Source: JBBQKF01 sp964549475 (GTDB taxonomy: Bacteria; Bacillota; Clostridia; Saccharofermentanales; UBA5734). From it: a DNA stretch of 7,750 nt. The DNA lies in the NCBI GenBank assembly GCA_964549475.1, contig CAZJXH010000184.1:1-7750 (forward strand), read 5' to 3'. Position numbers and translations under genes: made by a program. Below are positions 6,876 to 7,750 of the stretch, piece by piece. Positions within the stretch are counted from its first letter, which is position 1. The number at the start of each line of letters is the position of its first letter. The notes below the pieces were generated by a model that saw only the letters and a list, made by a program, of their open reading frames with translations, was not told where the DNA came from and searched no databases.

Positions 6876-7189
6876 GAGCCAACGGCAATGATGTTCTTCA
6901 CGTTCTTCATCATCTCGTCGGTCTCCTTACGGCGAGTGGTTACCCGTGAGGTCATTTCGATTTCGATTTCGGTCTCAGGTCCGATATATTGATGAATCGC
7001 ATCAATACACGACTGCCTGATCTGATTTTTCAAAGGGCAGGCCGGTGTTGTGAGCACAACCTTGAATGTTACTTTGTTTCCTTCCACCTGCACATCATCG
7101 ATCATATTGAGCGTCACGAGATCCTTTTTCAGATCGGGATCATCAACATGTCGAAGCGCATCCAGGACGTTATCTTTGGTTATTGACAT
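6875..7189 (-). CDS. N-terminal MIP18 (DUF59) domain of an Mrp-type protein, 5' part of the frameshifted gene
   Basis: These 105 codons cover the domain found at the front of Mrp/ApbC iron-sulfur carrier ATPases. The conserved TTPACPLK segment with C51 is present, followed by MTSRVTTRRKE and the VKNIIAV strand that leads into the Mrp P-loop. The wording (DPDLKKDLVTLNMI, LTTPACPLK, MTSRVTT) is close to Mrp proteins of Bacteroidota as I remember them. As deposited, the frame continues past the shift through unrelated residues to a stop at 6698. ATG 7189 is chosen over an in-frame TTG at 7219; it has only a weak ribosome-binding site but lies inside the Atl gene end, so coupling is likely. Confidence 0.7.
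6923..6928 (-). promoter_or_regulatory. Internal ribosome-binding site in the Mrp/CooC gene
   Basis: AAGGAG lies 9 nt before ATG 6913, itself in frame with the MIP18 domain (Met93) and directly before the KNVKNIIAV strand. It could start a CooC-only product without the MIP18 domain. The spacing is good, but the bases also encode Lys-Glu, so it may be chance. Confidence 0.4.
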
Positions 7190-7553
7190 TTCGTTTGTTT
7201 TTAGTTTTAGTAATTTCAATCTTCAACTCTTTTGCCGGATCCCAGAAACATTCATTGAATCCGACAATTTTATCCTCCTCTACCACGATTCCTTCACTTT
7301 CCAACAGCTGCTGCATCAGGCCGGATGAACCGAAATGATGTTTCCCGGTTAACAGCCCGTTACGGTTTACCACCCTGTGGGCCGGAACATTGGCTACCTC
7401 GGTGTGGGCTGCATTCATTGCCCAACCTACCATCCTGGCCGACCCACGAAGCCCGAGGTAACCTGCAATGGCTCCGTAAGATGTTACCCGGCCAAAGGGT
7501 ATCAGCCTCACTATTTCATAAACACGATCAAAAAAGGAAGAAGAACCTTTCAT
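7170..7553 (-). CDS. Alkyltransferase-like protein (MGMT C-domain family, no active-site cysteine)
   Basis: This 127-residue protein has the DNA-binding domain of O6-alkylguanine-DNA alkyltransferases. VTSYGAIA (23-30) holds the DNA-flipping tyrosine Y26, GSARMVGWAMN (37-47) holds the arginine finger R40, and VPAHRVVNRNG (56-66) stands where Ogt/MGMT has PCHR. Because the acceptor cysteine is alanine (A58), it should bind O6-alkylguanine without repairing it, as known for Atl proteins (S. pombe Atl1, E. coli YbaZ), which hand lesions to nucleotide excision repair. The wording resembles Bacteroidota members. It has no known link to the Wood-Ljungdahl pathway. ATG 7553 is preferred; a GTG lies just upstream at 7556. 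It begins 13 nt after the MerR stop and overlaps the next gene by 20 bp. Confidence 0.87.
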   Translation of the reverse strand: MKGSSSFFDRVYEIVRLIPFGRVTSYGAIAGYLGLRGSARMVGWAMNAAHTEVANVPAHRVVNRNGLLTGKHHFGSSGLMQQLLESEGIVVEEDKIVGFNECFWDPAKELKIEITKTKNKRNVNNQR

Positions 7554-7566
7554 CACCCTTCCCGCT

Positions 7567-7750
7567 CTATAACTGCTCCTTCAATTCGAGGAGAAATCCC
7601 TTGATCTGCTGCAACGAATCGATCATGGTCACTTTATTCACCACATCCTCACGGTTCTGGCGCAATTTTTCGCGTGCCCCCTGCAGTGTAAAGCCGCGCT
7701 CCTTAACCAGATGGTAGATAATCCTCAGGTTGTCGAGGTCCTGCCTGGTA
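7567..7750 (-). CDS. MerR-family transcriptional regulator, C-terminal fragment (5' end outside window)
   Basis: About 60 codons end at TAG 7567-7569; the gene enters from beyond 7750. The visible RQDLDNLRIIYHLVKERG and TLQGAREKL segments match the second half of the MerR winged-helix DNA-binding domain, and the following heptad-like region (VVNKVTMIDSLQQIKGFLL) matches the start of the dimerisation helix. The protein ends shortly after, so it is a small MerR protein with no visible C-terminal effector domain. No ligand can be predicted. It probably shares a message with the Atl gene 13 nt downstream. Confidence 0.72.
   Translation of the reverse strand, partial: TRQDLDNLRIIYHLVKERGFTLQGAREKLRQNREDVVNKVTMIDSLQQIKGFLLELKEQL

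Larger units (their letters stand above)
6120..7189 (-). pseudogene. cooC: Frameshifted gene: Mrp-type MIP18 N-domain joined to a CooC-type ATPase
   Basis: Read from ATG 7189, the frame gives an MIP18 (DUF59) domain, then KNVKNIIAVGS, which should continue into a P-loop. Here one base is missing: the C run at 6874-6875 on the plus strand has two bases where three would give GSGKGGVGKS. The rest continues in another frame to the stop at 6120. Restored, the protein would have about 356 residues, close to Mrp length, but its C-terminal two thirds are CooC-like (DADPDANLAAALG, CACPENTF, MDMEAGIEHL), not Mrp-like. The gene overlaps the end of the Atl gene by 20 bp. As given it cannot make a whole ATPase. 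A sequencing or assembly indel, a real mutation, or a chimeric join at the P-loop would all explain it; the first and third seem most likely. Confidence 0.75.

Noticed and set aside
6865..6880. Programmed -1 frameshift restoring the CooC ATPase
   Set aside because: Slippage on GAAAAG could give EKGGVGKS, but the bases do not form a proper X-XXY-YYZ heptamer (the P-site codon would mispair), and I saw no clear downstream stimulatory hairpin. A missing base is simpler.
7189..7219. Upstream TTG start (7219) for the Mrp-type gene
   Set aside because: It would add eleven or fewer residues with no family match and deepen the overlap with the Atl gene; ATG 7189 fits the usual Mrp N-terminus.

Overview
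All genes read on the minus strand, so the window is read from 7750 down to 1. The core is a carbon monoxide dehydrogenase / acetyl-CoA synthase (CODH/ACS) locus of the Wood-Ljungdahl pathway. In transcription order it holds: the 3' end of a MerR-type regulator (7567-7750); an alkyltransferase-like (Atl) DNA-binding protein without the catalytic cysteine (7170-7553); a gene with an Mrp-type MIP18 N-domain joined to a CooC-type nickel-insertion ATPase, broken by a one-base frameshift in the P-loop (6120-7189); a second CooC/AcsF-type ATPase (5349-6116); a 157-base intergenic region with a perfect 27-bp tandem duplication; cooS/acsA, the CODH catalytic subunit (3242-5191); and one long open frame (3249 to the window edge) that is a complete bacterial AcsB followed, without stop or frameshift, by the corrinoid protein small subunit AcsD.

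The central observation is this AcsB-AcsD fusion. The AcsB part is full length (about 727 residues, all six A-cluster cysteines at the usual spacing). A linker of about 130 residues with two hexanucleotide-repeat tracts follows, then an AcsD TIM-barrel domain that is cut by the window edge. In the standard pathway AcsB and the AcsC/AcsD corrinoid protein are separate polypeptides that must meet for methyl transfer to the A-cluster. Here half of the methyl donor would be tethered to the synthase. AcsC and AcsE are not in the window and would be expected beyond position 1.

The organism is an anaerobe with a CODH/ACS of bacterial type (AcsB keeps the N-terminal CODH-contacting domain that archaeal CdhC lacks). 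The right-hand genes (MerR, Atl with PAHR, Mrp N-domain) resemble Bacteroidota proteins from memory, and hand counts of a few sampled 60-base lines suggest lower GC there (roughly 45%) than in the CODH maturation gene on the other side of the frameshift (55-65%). The change in protein character, the composition shift and the frameshift all fall near 6870-6900. This means either horizontal acquisition of the acs locus into or next to a resident mrp gene, or a misassembly at that point; sequence alone cannot decide. The AcsB-AcsD fusion lies more than 3 kb from this suspect point and does not depend on it.

Functionally, CooS reduces CO2 to CO, AcsB joins CO, a methyl group and CoA at its Ni-Fe-S A-cluster, AcsD is half of the cobalamin methyl carrier, and the two CooC/AcsF ATPases load nickel into CODH and ACS. 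No tRNA, rRNA, CRISPR array or insertion sequence was seen.
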